Positions 7,585 through 16,147 of a stretch of 64,000 nt of DNA are shown here, in pieces. The notes beneath the pieces are model-generated. The model made no database searches and was not told the DNA's origin. It was given only the letters and a program-made list of their open reading frames with translations. The DNA lies in assembly GCA_017416805.1 (NCBI GenBank), contig JAFQBB010000050.1, positions 1 through 64,000 on the forward strand, read 5' to 3'. The stretch is from Bacteroidaceae bacterium. Lineage in GTDB: Bacteria; Bacteroidota; Bacteroidia; Bacteroidales; Bacteroidaceae. Position 1 is the first letter of the stretch. The number at the start of each line of letters is the position of its first letter. The position numbers and the translations under genes are program-made.

Positions 7585-10068
7585 CTATTTGTCTTTAATT
7601 GCTTTCATACATTTGATATGTACCGGTCCGAACAACCCGGAGGGGAGCAGGGGGGAGTCGGCGCGGAAGAACTTGAAGGCATAGAACGACTTGCGGCCTT
7701 GCGAAGGACGAGGCTTTCCTTGGAGGAGCCAGTCGGGGAGCTTGGCCATATATTGGCCGGCAACGGGGCTGCCGGGGGCGTATTCATACTTCAGTGTCTC
7801 GCCCCATTCCACGTCGTCCGGTTCCTGCTCGTCGCCAATCATGCGGTTGGGCCACAGGTTCGTCACCTCCACCTCGATGCGGTTGTTGCCTTTCGCCAAA
7901 GCCTCGGTGATGTCGCACTCGAAGGGGGCTTTCCACAGTATGGGGAAGGCGGTGCCGTTGACCGTCACCCGTGCCATATTCTTCAGCTCGCCGAGGGAGA
8001 GGATGTAGCGGGCCTCCTTGTCCTTCAACTGTTTCTTCTTCAGCGGCAGGTCGATGCGGTAGGTGGCGGTGCCGGAGAAGTACTTAATCTCCTTCTCTGC
8101 CTGGTCGGTCCATGAAGTGAGGGAGTCCAGAGTCAGTGTCTTTCCTTCTTGAGCGAACTCTACTGTCCAATTGCCAGTGACGGGGATACTGTTCACTGTG
8201 CTGTATTCCGTAGCCGCCGGTTTGTCGGTCGTACCCGGCCGCAGGATGATGAAACGTGAGCCGTAGGGTTCGATGGTCAGGGAGATAGGGGACCCTCCCT
8301 CTGCCCCTCCACAAGGGAGGGGAGTAGAATGTCTTGCTATACTATCGTCTGAACTCCTGAACTCCTGAACTCCCAGCAGACTCATCTCCTTTGTATAGGG
8401 GTTCCAAATCTCTGCCGAACGCCCGGCGATGGGGAGGGTCAACATGTCAGTCTCGGCCTGTGCCGTGGGGTTGCAGATGAAGTAGATGTCCGTGTCGCCA
8501 TCCGTGCGGCGGTAGGTCTTGAAGTGGGGCAATGCGGGCAACTGCTCCTTGGCCGGCACTCCGCGCTGGAGTAATGACTGGCAACGGGCCATGTAGCCGA
8601 ACAGTTCCTTGGCTCCGCCCGCCTTCCACCAGGTCTGCTTGGGGACGAACTGGGTGCCCCAGATGCCGAACGACATGCCCGGCTCTACGTCGAGCCACGG
8701 ATTGGCGGCTCCGGCATGGAGCATCATGCGGTTCACACCTGTACAGAAGGCGCGGTCGCACACGGATTTCAGCGACTGCGGGTCGTCCTGCCAAGCCTTC
8801 AGCGGCCAACAGGTAAAGGCTTCGGCGTAGAGGATGGGGCGCTGCAGGTTGCGCATGACCTTCTCATGCTGGCCCATGTCCTTCCATCCCCAGTTGGGGT
8901 AGGTCCAGAACTCGGTGGCTACAACGGCTCCTTTGGCTGCGTCCAGTATCCGGTAGATGTCGAGCACGCGGAAGGGTCTCTGCCCACCCGTGCCGTAAGG
9001 CTCAATCAGCAGGGTCAGTCCCGGTGTCTGCTGTGCCAGTTCCGTCATGTAGCCGTAATAGTTTTCGGCAAACAGCTGCTGGATGGTCAACTGCCAGTCC
9101 TTCTTGAACTTGTCGGTCTGCCCTTTGCCGCCAATGCTCTTGCAACGGCCAACCATATAGGGCAGATAGGGCATGATGTCGTAGCCCCGGCGCTGCTTGA
9201 ACTCCGCGGGGAGCACACCGCTCCATGTCTGTCCGCCGGCTTCGTAGCTGTCTATCTCGAAGTGGGTGAAGGTCTTGCCTGCATGGTGACCGGCAATGTC
9301 GATAATCATCTGTGGGTAGGCCTGCCAGAACTTCAGCACCGCCTCGCGGCTCAGCTTGTCGCACTCCAGTCCGCGGCCCGACTCGGGCGACTGCGATTCG
9401 TTGGTCTTGCCGATGGTGGTCTGTCCGATGCGAAGCACCACATAGTCCGATGGCAGTCCCTTAGGCAATTGCAAGGTTTCCGTCTCCTTGTCGTAGCAGG
9501 CCGTCAGGTCCATTACCTCGCCTGTCTCTTCAGCCACCGAATCGGCAGGGACGGCCATCACGGCCACATCCTCGTAGTAGTTCCACACCGTATCCACCTC
9601 GGGACGGGGCAGGTGTATCGCCTTCGTGCGCTTATCCGCCGGCACAGGCACTTCGCTATAGACCAGTTGCAGCATGGAGTAGCGCGGCTCCACCGTGGGA
9701 TAGGCACTCGACGACCATCCCGGACAGTTGTGTGTGCCGAAGGTCAGTCCGAGGCGCTCGCACTCGTCCATGGCCCAACGCATCAGGCCCTTCCACTTTT
9801 CACTGCCAATGGCGTTCGTGGTGTCGCTCACCTGTATCTGGCGCGGTCCGCCAATCTGGAAGTTCTGCACACCGGCCAACCCTGCCTCCTTAAAGGCTTC
9901 AAGGTCAGCCGTAATGCCCTCGCGGGTCACCAGTCCGTCCATCCATTGCCAGATGATGATGGGCTTATGTTCGTCCTTCGGGTTCAGGAACTCATGTTCC
10001 AAATAATTCTGTGCGGCCATACTTATTGTCGCCACCGTCGCCAACCATGTCAGCAGAAGTCTTTTCAT
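7585..10068 (-). CDS. Exported GH106-type alpha-L-rhamnosidase
   Basis: An 827-residue protein with a signal peptide (MKRLLLTWLATVATISMAAQ). The start of the mature part (PIIIWQWMDGLVTREGITADLEAFKEAGLAGVQNF) is the GH106 signature, followed by FGTHNCPGWSSSAYP and, in the barrel, RPILYAEAFTCWP and GVNRMMLHAGAANPW. A C-terminal galactose-binding-like domain (about 660-800) ends it. The family removes L-rhamnose from rhamnogalacturonan or arabinogalactan. It is shorter than the roughly 1000-1100 residues common for GH106. Residues about 566-595 (GVQEFRSSDDSIARH...GGSP) are encoded by a dispersed intergenic repeat inserted in frame, probably a surface loop. It sits 4 bp downstream of a GH43 lipoprotein gene. 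Confidence 0.82.
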   Translation of the reverse strand: MKRLLLTWLATVATISMAAQNYLEHEFLNPKDEHKPIIIWQWMDGLVTREGITADLEAFKEAGLAGVQNFQIGGPRQIQVSDTTNAIGSEKWKGLMRWAMDECERLGLTFGTHNCPGWSSSAYPTVEPRYSMLQLVYSEVPVPADKRTKAIHLPRPEVDTVWNYYEDVAVMAVPADSVAEETGEVMDLTACYDKETETLQLPKGLPSDYVVLRIGQTTIGKTNESQSPESGRGLECDKLSREAVLKFWQAYPQMIIDIAGHHAGKTFTHFEIDSYEAGGQTWSGVLPAEFKQRRGYDIMPYLPYMVGRCKSIGGKGQTDKFKKDWQLTIQQLFAENYYGYMTELAQQTPGLTLLIEPYGTGGQRPFRVLDIYRILDAAKGAVVATEFWTYPNWGWKDMGQHEKVMRNLQRPILYAEAFTCWPLKAWQDDPQSLKSVCDRAFCTGVNRMMLHAGAANPWLDVEPGMSFGIWGTQFVPKQTWWKAGGAKELFGYMARCQSLLQRGVPAKEQLPALPHFKTYRRTDGDTDIYFICNPTAQAETDMLTLPIAGRSAEIWNPYTKEMSLLGVQEFRSSDDSIARHSTPLPCGGAEGGSPISLTIEPYGSRFIILRPGTTDKPAATEYSTVNSIPVTGNWTVEFAQEGKTLTLDSLTSWTDQAEKEIKYFSGTATYRIDLPLKKKQLKDKEARYILSLGELKNMARVTVNGTAFPILWKAPFECDITEALAKGNNRIEVEVTNLWPNRMIGDEQEPDDVEWGETLKYEYAPGSPVAGQYMAKLPDWLLQGKPRPSQGRKSFYAFKFFRADSPLLPSGLFGPVHIKCMKAIKDK
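8291..8373. repeat. Dispersed repeat lying inside the GH106 reading frame
   Basis: Two repeat types lie side by side inside a coding region. CCCCTCCACAAGGGAGGG at 8304-8321 also occurs exactly at 21659-21676, between genes. ACTATCGTCTG at 8341-8351, followed by three AACTCCTG-type units, recurs between genes at 61205-61215, 62687-62697 and 63990-64000. The reading frame is kept open through both. Confidence 0.85.
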
Positions 10069-10072
10069 GTGT

Positions 10073-11089
10073 TCAGTTATAGTAGTTTGTCAATCGTTCA
10101 TACTCTCTTGTCGTAATGGGCAGGATACTTCCATGTCGGGGGGTAAAGTTCCCTTCTGTTTTCGTCTCGCGCACTAACGTGAAATGGGTGAGGTCGGTGG
10201 AGGTGCAGAAGTGGAACACTCCATCGGCATAACAATCGTAGGCCAACACCCAGGCACTACCGTCGTTCAACGGATAAGCCGACGAACCTTCGGACTTCAT
10301 GGTCACTCCTTCGGGCTTCATCAGCCCTTCGGCCAATGTCCATGTGGCAGTATCCGTCAGTTCGGTAGCGGTGAATTTTCGTCTTCCCGTACCTTGCAAT
10401 CCTCCGCCCCATGTGTTGAAGAATATATGATAGAGGCCTGCTTCGTCGCGTACGATATCGGTATCAATGCTTGGACCATCGTAACGGAACAGTCGTTTGG
10501 GAGAACCTTCGAGGTCCGTGAATGAGGGGTTGGCATACGCATAGAATACGGCATCTTGCGGGAAGGGACCGTCTTTCGGAGAGTGCAGCGAGAAATAGAC
10601 CATATATTTCTGTGCCGTGGGGTCGTAGATAGTCTGTGGTGCCCATACGGCATCGGCCAGGGCAAACTCTTCACCCTTGAACCGCTCCGGGAAATGTACG
10701 GTACTGTGTTGCCAATGGATAAGGTCGTCGCTCTTCATCAGGACAATTCCCCGGCATGTCCATTTGCCTAACTGCCAATCCATGTCGGTGAGCGAAAGCA
10801 AGATGCTTCCATCTTCGGCTCTCAGCAGATGCGGGTCGCGCACACCACCCGAACGGCTGATGGTATCAGACGCTATTACGGGGCGTCCTCCGTTAATCGG
10901 AGTGAAATCCAGTCCATTTTCACTTACCGCATAGCAGACTTGTTGACCCGTGGTCTCATTACTGGTAAAATAGGCAAAGAGGTAGTGGGTCAATGGCTCT
11001 CCCTCCGTCTTTTTCTTCGGTTGACACGAGATGGCCGTTAAAGCTATTATCAAAAAGGACAACCAGTTTTTCTGTCTTTCTCTTTTCAT
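10073..11089 (-). CDS. GH43-like glycosidase, lipoprotein
   Basis: A 338-residue protein with a lipoprotein signal (SFLIIALTAISC, Cys at about 22), so it is anchored in a membrane, possibly facing outward. The five-blade propeller text AYFTSNETTGQQVCYAVSENGLDFTP, GGVRDPHLLRAEDGSILLS and DAVWAPQTIYDPTAQKYMVYFS is typical of GH43 arabinofuranosidase/xylosidase-like enzymes. The general acid is probably the Glu in MKSEGSSAY. It sits between a GH2 lipoprotein (14 bp upstream) and the GH106 gene (4 bp downstream). It most likely removes arabinose or a related pentose or galactose; the subfamily cannot be fixed here. Confidence 0.78.
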   Translation of the reverse strand: MKRERQKNWLSFLIIALTAISCQPKKKTEGEPLTHYLFAYFTSNETTGQQVCYAVSENGLDFTPINGGRPVIASDTISRSGGVRDPHLLRAEDGSILLSLTDMDWQLGKWTCRGIVLMKSDDLIHWQHSTVHFPERFKGEEFALADAVWAPQTIYDPTAQKYMVYFSLHSPKDGPFPQDAVFYAYANPSFTDLEGSPKRLFRYDGPSIDTDIVRDEAGLYHIFFNTWGGGLQGTGRRKFTATELTDTATWTLAEGLMKPEGVTMKSEGSSAYPLNDGSAWVLAYDCYADGVFHFCTSTDLTHFTLVRETKTEGNFTPRHGSILPITTREYERLTNYYN

Positions 11090-11103
11090 AATACTGAAAT
11101 GTC

Positions 11104-13662
11104 TTAATTATACTCCTCCGCATTGTAGGGCGAGATGTTGTTCAGCGTGCCAATCTGGCCCTCCACCACGGGGGTGGTCAGCAGGCTGTTCAGGTCGGCA
11201 GGTGTGATTCTTGTCTTCGGGGCGAAGTGCTCAGAGGTCATGTAGCGGAGCACACTCTGGTAGAAGTGCTTGCCCTCGAGGTTTTCAGCAGCTTTGTCCA
11301 AATCGGCCATGACGACGAGCAACTTGCCTTTGCCCACGGCAAATTCAAAGACGAGGCCCAGCTTGTGGTTGCGCTCGATGTTGTCGATGACTTGCACGAT
11401 GGGGCGATAGCCGGTGGCCGTGTTGTCCAGCTTGAAGGGGTTGCTGGCCTTGATGACGGGGAACCATTGCCAGTTGGTGTGCGCGTCGGTGGGGAAGCTG
11501 TTGAAGAGCGGATGCGCCGGATCGGTCAGGATGCCGAGCGTACCGGGCGACACATGGCGGTTGTTGTTCTCCGAGATGGTCTTGAACATACGGTAGTTCC
11601 AGTAGTCGGTCTGGAAGAGTCCGCCCACCGTCAGCTCCGACTCACCGGGCATGAGCAATACCGACTCGCCCTCTTCCAGGCGCTTGGCCACATCAGCGGT
11701 CAGTGTGTGGGCTATGGTCACTCTCTCCTTCAGCGCCTCCAGATTGTCTTCTGCCGGGTAAACCCACAGCTCGTAGGTGTTCGGCTCAGCCTTTCCTTCG
11801 ATGGTGAGGGTCAAGTTCAGTTTTGCGGCATTATGGTAATGGCTCAGGTCGATGTCCAGTGCTCCGGCATCGATGAGTCCGTAACCTTCGTCGGCGATGG
11901 TCATTTCGCCCTGCTTGTCGCCCAATGTCCAGGTGATGCGCTTGCCGGAAAGGCTCTCCTCACCGTAGTTGGCCACCTTCACTTGGGCATGGATGCCCTC
12001 GGTGTTGCTGAAGCAGAATTTGTCGGCAATGAGCAGAGGCACCACGGGTGCGCAGAATCCGCGCCACTCCTCGGCACTGCACATGCCCTTCGAGTCGAGG
12101 AAGGCATCGAGGATACCCACGTAGGCGCTGCCCTGTCCGGGATAGTCCTGCAGGTCGAGCAACTGGAAACCGGCCATGTTCGGGGTGCGGAGGTCCATCT
12201 CAATGTCCTGCTTGTAGAGGCGCAGGCTCCACTGTCCGCTGGCCTGGTGGAAAGCCTTGGCTTGGTCGGCCATGCCCGCCTTTTCGAGGCGGTCGCGGAA
12301 GACCTCCATGTTGTAGGGGTAGAGCGCACCGGTGTATTTCGCTATCTCGTCATAGTCCGGGTAGGTCTGGAATTGGGCCGTCTCGTGCGAGATGACGGGC
12401 ACGTTGGCCAGTGAGCATCCCTCCTCGAAGTTCATCCGTGTGTTGGGGTAGAAATGGTTGATCATACCACCGTCGGCCGCATCGGCAAAGGAGAACGAGC
12501 CGCGCGTGTGGGTGTTGTAACCTCCCCAACCCTCACCGCCTACGCGGCAGGTGACGAAGTAGTCCATACCGGGTTTCACACCCTGGTATCCCAAATAATA
12601 GTTGGTACCAAGTGTGTATATCTTGTCGGGCGCCATGGCACGGAAGTGCTCAATCAGTTCGGTCATCTTGGGGATGCTTCCGCGCAGTTCATTGCCAAGG
12701 GCAAACATGCGGAACGAGGGGTGATGGCCGAACTCGCGCATGACGGCCTCGCCTTCAGCCAGCAGAAACTCCATCAGCACGGTGTCTTTGGGATTGATGT
12801 CTCCCCAGAAGGGCAACTCGGGTTGCAGGTAAATACCGCATTCGTCCGCTGCTACAAAAGCAGCTTCGGGCGGACACCATGAATGGAAGCGCACGTGATT
12901 GAGGCCGTACTCCTGACAGATTTTGAAGTAGTGACGCCACGAGTCAACATCCATCGCCGAATGACCCGTCAGTGGCCACACGCAGGCATCATTCCGTCCG
13001 CGCAGGTAGATGGGATGTCCGTTGGCGAAAAATTGTTGCCCTTCGATGTGGAAATCCTTGAAGGCCGGGTGAACGGGTATCTCCCTCTTCCCGGGCAGTG
13101 AGGTGCTGAGGGTGATGTCACCGATGATACCGTTCCAGTTGGTCTGCGTACTCTCGGTGTAGGCATGGCTGCTTTCATAAACTTGTTCGGGCACACCGCT
13201 GCTGTTGTCCACCATGATGGCCAGTTCGTGTGTGCCGGGTGTCAGACTCTCCGTGAGGTCGAAGCGCTGGGGAGTGGAGATAAGCGTGCCTTTTCCTACC
13301 AACGTGCCATCCACATACACCTCTGTGGGCTTGGTGCGCTCCAGGGTGAGAAGGACGGGCTTTCCTGTCCAACTTTCGGGAATCTCTACCGTGCGGCGGT
13401 ACCAGGCACGCCCCTTGTAAGAGAATGGGCGCGACAGGTGGGTCGTCTCTCCTTTCCACTGGATGGAGTCACCCTTGCGGTTGGTGTCGGTCGTGCCCGG
13501 CAGCATCACCGTCTCGGGCATCTCGTCCGTAGGTTTCACACTCCCCTCGCGGTCGAGGGCAAACTGCCACGTCCCACTCAGGTCAATGGTTTGCTTGTCG
13601 CCTGTACATGCTTGAAACAAAAGGGTAACGAGGGCAAATAAAAGAGCAAAATTCTTTTTCAT
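11104..13662 (-). CDS. GH2-family glycosidase, lipoprotein
   Basis: An 852-residue protein with lipobox LLFQAC (Cys19). The N-terminal jelly roll (28-190) and the barrel (about 205-560) are GH2-like. Glu325 in FALGNELRG is the likely acid/base and Glu427 in VISHETAQF the likely nucleophile, both present. The sugar-binding domain carries GRAWYRRTVEIPESW and VYVDGTLVG. The C-terminal 250 residues are beta-rich and end in a flavodoxin- or ThuA-like segment (KLLVVMADLDKAAENL). It is the first gene of the five-gene operon and thus nearest the promoter. It may be a beta-galactosidase, beta-glucuronidase or exo-acting relative. The GH2 assignment is firm; the substrate is open. Confidence 0.83.
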   Translation of the reverse strand: MKKNFALLFALVTLLFQACTGDKQTIDLSGTWQFALDREGSVKPTDEMPETVMLPGTTDTNRKGDSIQWKGETTHLSRPFSYKGRAWYRRTVEIPESWTGKPVLLTLERTKPTEVYVDGTLVGKGTLISTPQRFDLTESLTPGTHELAIMVDNSSGVPEQVYESSHAYTESTQTNWNGIIGDITLSTSLPGKREIPVHPAFKDFHIEGQQFFANGHPIYLRGRNDACVWPLTGHSAMDVDSWRHYFKICQEYGLNHVRFHSWCPPEAAFVAADECGIYLQPELPFWGDINPKDTVLMEFLLAEGEAVMREFGHHPSFRMFALGNELRGSIPKMTELIEHFRAMAPDKIYTLGTNYYLGYQGVKPGMDYFVTCRVGGEGWGGYNTHTRGSFSFADAADGGMINHFYPNTRMNFEEGCSLANVPVISHETAQFQTYPDYDEIAKYTGALYPYNMEVFRDRLEKAGMADQAKAFHQASGQWSLRLYKQDIEMDLRTPNMAGFQLLDLQDYPGQGSAYVGILDAFLDSKGMCSAEEWRGFCAPVVPLLIADKFCFSNTEGIHAQVKVANYGEESLSGKRITWTLGDKQGEMTIADEGYGLIDAGALDIDLSHYHNAAKLNLTLTIEGKAEPNTYELWVYPAEDNLEALKERVTIAHTLTADVAKRLEEGESVLLMPGESELTVGGLFQTDYWNYRMFKTISENNNRHVSPGTLGILTDPAHPLFNSFPTDAHTNWQWFPVIKASNPFKLDNTATGYRPIVQVIDNIERNHKLGLVFEFAVGKGKLLVVMADLDKAAENLEGKHFYQSVLRYMTSEHFAPKTRITPADLNSLLTTPVVEGQIGTLNNISPYNAEEYN

Positions 13663-13702
13663 GATATGTAATGATATATAGTTTTGTCTGGTTGTTGGTT
13701 TT

Positions 13703-13750
13703 AAGGTGGGAATTTATAGAATCCACCTCGACATCTTGGGGACAAAGATA
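13703..13750 (-). promoter_or_regulatory. Promoter and 5'-leader hairpin of the glycosidase operon
   Basis: The minus strand has TATCTTTG at 13750-13743, an exact TAnnTTTG box about 80 bp upstream of the GH2 ATG. No clear -33 TTTG is seen at the standard distance. The leader contains a hairpin at 13703-13728 (AGGTGG/CCACCT arms). A very similar hairpin lies at 50904-50930, just past the pectinesterase stop codon. Confidence 0.5.
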
Positions 13751-13856
13751 CAATAAAGAAACGAAAGAGTATGCGAAATAGAGAAAGAATATTGTCCGTT
13801 AACTCCTTACCCTCCGCAATGGATTCACTTCAGCGGTACTTTTTTTCTTTTTTTAG

Positions 13857-13939
13857 GACAAGTGTCTTATACTGCTATAGGTAGACACATTTTAATTGTT
13901 AGTAAATGTGTCTACCTATAGCAGTATAAGACAGTTGTC
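13857..13939. repeat. Near-perfect 36-bp inverted repeat with 11-nt loop
   Basis: The arm at 13857-13892 is matched in inverse by 13904-13939 with a single mismatch near the outer end; the loop is 13893-13903. There is no T-run after either arm, so it does not fit an intrinsic terminator. It abuts the broken 5' edge of the gene remnant at 13940-14197. It could be the end of a small mobile element, a cruciform recombination scar or a small hairpin RNA. The gap between the operon start (13662) and this hairpin is otherwise A/T-rich, with only the promoter noted. Confidence 0.85.
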
Positions 13940-14197
13940 ATTTGGCGAGCAGACAACGAAGGAAGCGTTCCAAAGCGTTCCAATGATGATCCAACAGCGT
14001 TCCAAAGCGTTCCAACGGACGAAGAGAAACTATTGGAGGCAATAAAGGAAACTCCGTCAATTTCAAGAGCAGAACTTTCTAAAAGATTAAAAATCAGTGA
14101 ACGTCAAATTAGAAAGATAACAGACCAATTGCGAAAAAAAGGCATATTGATTCGTGAAGGCGGAAACTCTGGAAAATGGATTATTAATAAGATATAG
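13940..14197 (+). pseudogene. C-terminal remnant of an AlbA_2/AAA_4-type ATPase-DNA-binding protein
   Basis: Reading to TAG at 14195-14197 gives VVIWRADNEG, a run of repeats encoded by four GCGTTCCAA units, then a winged-helix domain (EEKLLEAIKETPSISRAELS, LKISERQIRKITDQLRKKG, REGGNSGKWII). This is the usual tail of the 'ATP-binding/AlbA_2, RecG-like helicase C' proteins. The frame closes at a TAG in the hairpin immediately upstream, so the catalytic and ATPase parts are gone. There is no start codon or promoter of its own. I read it as a truncated gene. Confidence 0.65.
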
Positions 14198-14215
14198 TTA
14201 AAAAAGTAGCCTTAG

Positions 14216-14995
14216 TCATTGCTTTTCCGTCATATATGCCCAATAGCGGACGGGCATGTCCTTGCGATGCTTGCGGGGGTTGAGGCGCTCTTTGATACAG
14301 ACGGCTTTGAAATAGGTGCGCCAGAGGTCTTGGAAAAGTTGCTCGTCTTGGGCAAGCAATTCCTTATCCAACTTGCCTGTGCGCGGGTCGAAGGTGCGGC
14401 CGTCGTCGGTGAAGGTGATTTCCGTCACTTCATGCCCATTGTAGTGGCAACCGTAGTTGCGGCGGACGTCGTAGATAATCCATGGCTGGTCGGCAAAGCG
14501 GTCCTCGAAGTGAGGGATGATGAGGGGGATGACGTTGTAGTCGGGACGGATAATGGCAAAGTAGGTGCCGTCTTTCGCCTTTTGGAAACGGACGAACTGC
14601 ATCATGCGTAGCCGTTCGTAGCGCACACGGCGGAAGGCATCGGTCACGTAGCGCACATCTTCGTCGGTGAAGAAGGTCTCTATGCTCTTTTCGGCCTTGA
14701 CCGCCTTGCAGATATAGTTGAAAAGGTGGATGTCCAGCTCTGGTTCCTCGGCCAGATAGCTCACCGTCAGCATGGTCAGCGCCTGTTTGGACAGCTTTTT
14801 CTCCAGTGCCCGCCACACTCGGGCGGACTTCTCCTCGTCGGTCACCACGGTGAAGACCTCATCGTGAAACAGAGGCAATGGCTCGCCTTCCCCCAGCAGG
14901 ACGCTAGGGAACTGTTTGCGCACAAAGGCATCGAACACGGCGGTCAGCAGGCCGTCGAAGGTGCGGTCGTAGAGGAAAAGTCCGGATGAGGCCAT
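14216..14995 (-). CDS. TIGR03915/DUF4130 family putative DNA repair protein
   Basis: A 259-residue protein. FLYDRTFDGLLTAVFDAF at the N-terminus, LTMLTVSYLAEEPELD, MMQFVRFQKAKDGTYFAIIRPDYNVIPLI and WIIYDVRRNYGCHYNG are hallmarks of the TIGR03915 family (DUF4130). Members are usually encoded beside a radical-SAM protein (TIGR03916) and proposed to act in DNA repair or modification. That partner is not seen next to this gene. Instead it follows an exported alpha/beta hydrolase gene by 10 bp, in the same direction. The C-terminus (LWRTYFKAVCIKERLNPRKHRKDMPVRYW) is the conserved basic end. Cytosolic; activity unproven for the family. Confidence 0.82.
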   Translation of the reverse strand: MASSGLFLYDRTFDGLLTAVFDAFVRKQFPSVLLGEGEPLPLFHDEVFTVVTDEEKSARVWRALEKKLSKQALTMLTVSYLAEEPELDIHLFNYICKAVKAEKSIETFFTDEDVRYVTDAFRRVRYERLRMMQFVRFQKAKDGTYFAIIRPDYNVIPLIIPHFEDRFADQPWIIYDVRRNYGCHYNGHEVTEITFTDDGRTFDPRTGKLDKELLAQDEQLFQDLWRTYFKAVCIKERLNPRKHRKDMPVRYWAYMTEKQ

Positions 14996-15005
14996 GGGGC
15001 GAGAG

Positions 15006-15878
15006 CTATTTGGCGGCTTCCCGATTCAAGAACAATTTTATCTGCTCCAATGACTCCTTGAATTCGTGTGGACGGAATCCGTGTCCGGCCTCGGGGATAA
15101 CGTGCAGGCGGGCATCTTTGTAGAGTTTGACGGCACGGCGCGAATCTTCCATCGAGACAATCCGGTCGGCATCGCCTTGGATGATGATGACAGGCTTCTG
15201 GTAGCGACCTATCAGTTCAAACGCATCCATGTCGTGTATCTCGGCAAAGAACCGGCGCCCCATCGGTACATTCCATAAGCGGGTCGTGTCGGGGATGTTT
15301 TCCACTTGCGGATAACTTTTCCGCCAATTGTCGGGGATGCAGAGAGCCGGGTAGATGAGCACCAACTCACTGACCTCTTCAGGCAGGTTGGCCGCGGTAA
15401 GGGCGGAGACCAGTCCACCCTGACTCTCTCCGATAAGCACGATGCGCGATGCATCCACGTCGGGGCACGACTTGAAATAGCGGACAATGGCTTCGAGGTC
15501 GCTCTGCTCGTCGAGGATGGACATCTCCATCGTGTTTGCATCGCTCTGGCTCTTGATGGAGCCACACGGGAAGTCGAACGTGTAGCAAAGGAATCCCATA
15601 TCGTTCAGCATGTCAAAATAGTTCCGTCCGAAATGGTGCGTACCATTGAACCCATGGGCAATGATGGCTATGGGGCTCTTAGCCTGCGGCTTCTCCGGGC
15701 GGCTCAGCAGGCCATAGATGCTTCGGGTGCCGTTCTTGATCCACAACTCTTGTGGTGCATCAGCTACGGCATCTTTTTCCGTCTGTACTTGTACAGCTGT
15801 TTCGTTCTCAGACTCAGCCTGAATGAGATTGGAAGTCAGGCAAAAAGCAAGCGTCAATAGGATAGTCCTTCTTTTCAT
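15006..15878 (-). CDS. Exported alpha/beta-hydrolase (esterase/acyl-hydrolase type)
   Basis: A 290-residue protein with signal peptide KRRTILLTLAFCLTSNLIQA. The hydrolase core starts near residue 45. The oxyanion region is IAIIAHGFNGTHHFG and the nucleophile elbow GESQGG supplies the Ser. An Asp in IIIQGDADRIV and His in IPEAGHGF complete the triad. The length and HGFNGTHHFG motif fit dienelactone-hydrolase-like or cinnamoyl-esterase-like gut enzymes that cut feruloyl or acetyl esters, but the substrate is a guess. It is first of a two-gene unit with the putative DNA repair gene. The 269-bp region upstream to 16147 carries the divergent thioesterase promoter. Confidence 0.75.
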   Translation of the reverse strand: MKRRTILLTLAFCLTSNLIQAESENETAVQVQTEKDAVADAPQELWIKNGTRSIYGLLSRPEKPQAKSPIAIIAHGFNGTHHFGRNYFDMLNDMGFLCYTFDFPCGSIKSQSDANTMEMSILDEQSDLEAIVRYFKSCPDVDASRIVLIGESQGGLVSALTAANLPEEVSELVLIYPALCIPDNWRKSYPQVENIPDTTRLWNVPMGRRFFAEIHDMDAFELIGRYQKPVIIIQGDADRIVSMEDSRRAVKLYKDARLHVIPEAGHGFRPHEFKESLEQIKLFLNREAAK

Positions 15879-16105
15879 GCGATATAACGGTTTAGATTTC
15901 CCGACAAATATAATGAGTTTTTTCTGAACAGAAATCCTTTGCAGGAAGAAATTTCAGATAAGGGACTCTTCAGTCATTCCTGGCAATAGCGATTCCATCG
16001 CCGGAGAATGGGTAAAAGTCCATTTCCCTGTAACTATTTTGGCCAGTCAAGGGCATTGCATTGCACATTTATTTGTTTTAAATGAAGACTTTTACAAAAA
16101 TCAGT

Positions 16106-16113
16106 TAATTTTG
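16106..16113 (+). promoter_or_regulatory. Candidate -7 box for the thioesterase gene
   Basis: TAATTTTG matches TAnnTTTG, 35 bp upstream of the ATG at 16148. The nearest upstream TTTG is at 16072-16075, farther than the usual spacing, so the -33 element is uncertain. Confidence 0.4.
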
Positions 16114-16147
16114 CACGCATGACAAGAAGATAAAAATTAATTCTACC

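Noticed and set aside
8716-10116. Plus-strand open frame of 466 codons
   Set aside because: Shadow of the GH106 gene; no domain, and third-base pattern belongs to the minus strand.
11227-12414. Plus-strand open frame of 395 codons
   Set aside because: Shadow of the GH2 lipoprotein gene.
13857-13939. Intrinsic terminator
   Set aside because: The stem is long but no T-run follows it in either direction.
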